Of a stretch of DNA of 64,000 bases, positions 61,501 through 64,000 are shown piece by piece. A program made the translations under genes and the position numbers. Source of the stretch: Erpobdella octoculata (lineage: Eukaryota; Annelida; Clitellata; Hirudinida; Erpobdellidae). The stretch is from NCBI GenBank assembly GCA_963978895.1, contig OZ022238.1, positions 50,809,543 through 50,873,542 on the forward strand, given 5' to 3'. Each line of letters begins with the position of its first letter. The stretch's first letter is position 1. Below the pieces are notes generated by a model that saw nothing but the letters and a program-made list of their open reading frames with translations, ran no database searches and was not told where the DNA came from.

Positions 61501-63682
61501 GATGGGGTGAGTCACCCGGCTGTCTGTATCTGGCTGAACTGTAAAATAGCTTCACAGTTGGAAAAGCAAATCCTAAAGCAAACAGTGGTGCAGAAAAGTT
61601 CTTTCTAATACCACAGTGCTCTACTATAATTCCTGAATGAATTTGCAGTGAAAAATGTTGACTTACTTGATATAATTTTGACTGCAGGATGATCAAAGTG
61701 CTGGAAAGCAGAAACGAATTAGACGAGGAGAGAATCCAGGTACTTGAGAGGGATATCGAAGAGGCACGTCTCATAAGGGACTTGGCGGAGAAGAAATACG
61801 AACAGGTGAGTATATTGACAGGTAAAAAAATAGTTTCTAGAAGAATAGATAATAGGTCATGTGTAAAAGCCCACCATGGTTGCTAGCTGTAACATTGGTT
61901 GATTTCAATATGGTCAATCATTGATGGTCACCTAGCTAATAACTGATTAGGCCTTATGCTGACTCAACCATCATAGGAAAGGATCATAGGATTTATACGT
62001 GGTATGAAGAGAAACCAGAGTTAACTATCATAGCACTAATGCTTAGACTGTTTTACTAGTCTGAGTGCTTTTTCTACTGGTGTACATAACCGTTTTTTTC
62101 AAACGAGTAGTTATGTTTAGAATAAAAAAATTATATGACTTCATGAGCATCGATAGTCTTCATTTATCTATACTATCCTCACATGAGCATTGATAGTGTC
62201 CATTTATCTACACTATCTTCACTGCCATACTAAAAATCTGATGGCACACATCCAATATTATTGGTTTTGTTAATAAATGGCTACGAAACTTTAAAACTGC
62301 TGAGCTCAGGTGCAAATATGATTTGTTTCTGCAAGGTTTTTTCATTATTTTTTTTGAATGTTACATAACTGATACTGTTATGTGAGGCTCAATGTTTATT
62401 TTTTCCGTGAAGGTAGCAAAAGAACTCAACGAGACAGACAACGATCTCACCCGAACGGAGGCGGTGCTGGAGAATTCTGAATCGTCAGTCACTCTTTATC
62501 TTGCAGTATCTTATTTCATTGTAATTCACCACCACTATATCTATTGTAGTAGGAACAATTTTTGATAAGAGCTCTACTGGAATAATAATAAAAAAAAAGA
62601 TTCGTGATTAATTTTTTAACGGAAATCAGAGTTTAACAAAAACAATACAATATTAAATTTGTTAAATTCAAATCAAGTTTCTTTTTCTGAAAATAAATCT
62701 AGCTTTTATTTATTAAACATCATAGTCATTTATAGAAAAAAAATTGTTTCTAAAACTGTTTATTACGTTTGTAGAAAAGCCATGGAGCTGGAAGATCAAC
62801 TACAAATCGTCAGCAACATAACAAAATCACTAGAAGTTAACGAACAAAAGGTGAGCCGCCATGTTGAATTTAGTGCTGTTAGCATATACTTACGATCCGT
62901 GGGCGTTTCCATTAATAGATTTTTTAAATTGCTTGCTAGATGGCGCACCCTCATGCTAGAAATTAGACCGATGTTTCAAAAATATTCGCTAGTCGTCAGA
63001 ACTTTAACCTACCGAAGATTTGTAAAAAAATAAATGTATCTTAAACAGCTCGTTATGGAGATGGCAACATTGCTGCTGTTTATTAAAACAAAAATTAAAG
63101 TTCTGGGCCAATAATCAGTCAGTGCGTGCAGCTACAGAGTTTTACTGCTTCAAACAAACAAACAAACAAATTCGCTTTTATAGTCAAAATTATTGTTACT
63201 GATAGTAAAATTTTATAGTTTTATTTTGTTTTTATTTCCAGTCTATCGCCAAAGGAGACACCTGCGAAGATACGATCGAACATCTCCGAGGAGTGCTGGA
63301 AATGGTTAGCCGCCGTTTTTATTGAATGGATTGATGGTAGCACCACAAGACACTGAGTTGGTTTGTTGAAGAGGAGATGGTTGATTGAAATGTTAATTAA
63401 TCAAAATTTTAAACGAAACGGTTAATGAAGACCAACTGATTGATGAAGTGATTGATTGACACGTTGATTGAATGACGTTTTAAGTTTTCATTTCAAAGGC
63501 CGACGATCGTCTCCACGTTGCCGAAAAGAATATCGCAAAACTTCATCGGGATATAGACATACTAGAAGGTAGTCATCGTGGTGGTGGTGGTGGTGGTGGT
63601 GGTGGTGGTGGTGGTGGTGGTGGTGGTGGTGGTGGTGGTGGTGGTGGTGGTGGTGGTGGTGGTGGTGGTGGTGGTGGGGCGG

Positions 63683-63732
<50 letters not shown>

Positions 63733-63736
63733 GTGG

Positions 63737-63767
<31 letters not shown>

Positions 63768-64000
63768 GGTGGTGATGATGATGATGATGGCGATGACGAC
63801 GACAACGACGATGACGACGTCGACGATGATGACGATGACGATGATGATAATGATTGTGGTAGTGAGGGCTGCTGTTGTGATGATGATGAAGATGATGATG
63901 GTGGTGGTTGTGATAATGATCGTTTATTCACTTTTATTGCAACTTGTCTCACAATAAATTTAAATTCCTTTCCTTTCCAGAGGAACTCTTCCAGGAGAGA
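58567..64000 (+). CDS. Tropomyosin, divergent, exons 1-9 (incomplete at right edge)
   Basis: Exons: 58567-58695, 59881-60006, 60640-60773, 61688-61805, 62413-62483, 62775-62850, 63242-63304, 63499-63568, and 63981 onward, cut by the window end. Exons 2-8 are 126, 134, 118, 71, 76, 63 and 70 nt, the classical tropomyosin exon lengths, with phases to match. The protein is a continuous coiled coil: [16 protein letters not shown] in exon 1, [19 protein letters not shown] in exon 4, [20 protein letters not shown] in exon 6, then [21 protein letters not shown] first ATG at 58567 gives a 43-codon exon 1. The second, at 58582, gives 38 codons ([12 protein letters not shown]), the standard length, and is the likelier start because the N-terminus must overlap head-to-tail on actin. 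Sequence is unusually diverged (K/N-rich exon 2). Actin-filament binding is expected from the family. Confidence 0.9.
58770..59130. repeat. Degenerate GGATTTGATGGAT repeats ending in (GGAT)n
   Basis: In intron 1 of the tropomyosin gene. Irregular GATTGATTTGATGGAT-type repeats pass into about 12 clean ATGG tetramers at 59077-59128. Confidence 0.85.
60050..60374. repeat. 30-bp minisatellite, about 10.5 units
   Basis: In intron 2 of the tropomyosin gene, 45 bp after the exon 2 donor. Units are ATAGTGGTGATAGAAATTGA plus AATGGTAAAA, nearly identical; one has ATAAAAATTGA. Long open frames on both strands here are a result of the 30-bp period, not genes. Confidence 0.95.
61421..61600 (+). mobile_element. 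tRNA-derived SINE-like element in tropomyosin intron 3
   Basis: GATGGTGTAGCGGTAAGCG (A box) and GATGGTTCGAAGTCCCC (B box) are well spaced for a tRNA-derived promoter. The body has CATCGGGATGGGGTGAGTCA and AACTGTAAAATAGCTTCAC, the latter like the element at 18010-18230. Oriented with the host gene. Confidence 0.65.
63574..63905. repeat. (GGT)n and (GAT)n microsatellites
   Basis: About 34 GGT/TGG trinucleotides (63580-63675), then (GAT)n with GGT, GAC and GAA interruptions up to 63905. It starts about 10 bp after the tropomyosin exon 8 donor, so the intron consists mostly of trinucleotide repeats. Confidence 0.95.

Noticed and set aside
63488..63957. Poly-His/Ser and poly-Met frames
   Set aside because: Translations of (GGT)n and (GAT)n microsatellites in an intron.

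Overview
This is a stretch of an AT-rich animal nuclear genome, most likely from an invertebrate. The evidence is spliced genes with GT/AG introns, a tropomyosin gene, tRNA-derived SINE-like repeats, hAT-like and foldback DNA elements, an LTR element and many microsatellites and minisatellites. The sequence does not fix the phylum, and I do not name a species.

The main content, from about 1.3 to 57.3 kb, is a tandem array on the minus strand of eight paralogous genes plus relics. Each gene has the same four-part plan. Exon E1 (about 130-150 codons) encodes a small domain, probably beta-rich. Exons E2 and E3 (about 58-74 and 83-98 codons) together look like a second, intron-split copy of the same domain. 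A long last exon E4 (about 409-577 codons) is helical and apolipoprotein L (ApoL)-like, with a glycine/alanine-rich hydrophobic hairpin and an ApoL-type C-terminal amphipathic segment. Intron 1 is usually only 61-78 bp and intron 3 always interrupts a codon after its second base. Gene order from left to right is: gene 1 (2128-6073), gene 2 (8673-11496), gene 3 (13400-17461, with a duplicated E1 and a C-terminal hydrophobic tail), gene 4 (24166-26571, divergent), gene 5 (35494-38291, a pseudogene with a nonsense codon and a frameshift), gene 6 (40500-42956), gene 7 (45995-49133, hairpin eroded) and gene 8 (52694-57338). Genes 1, 2, 3 and 5 form one similarity group, 6, 7 and 8 another, and gene 4 stands apart. 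Relics lie at 1361-1690, 1741-1850 and 29490-29588. By family knowledge ApoL-type domains insert into membranes. That these proteins use the N-terminal domains for targeting and the ApoL part for membrane permeabilisation, perhaps in defence, is inference only.

The right end (58567-64000, plus strand) holds the first nine coding exons of a divergent tropomyosin gene. Exons 2-8 have exactly the lengths of the classical animal tropomyosin exons (126, 134, 118, 71, 76, 63 and 70 nt). The gene runs off the window.

Intergenic DNA is largely repeats. It includes a 195-bp hAT-like MITE with its empty site visible elsewhere in the window, a 969-bp TAGGG-type hAT element directly next to a 1.4-kb foldback element with inverted 20-bp minisatellites, a 1.8-kb non-autonomous LTR element coding for a SAP-domain gag-like protein, three copies of a large repeat with a TATCTGATACCC minisatellite, and a 34-bp satellite array of about 18 units. 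All splice sites and homologies were read by eye; no database search or alignment program was run.
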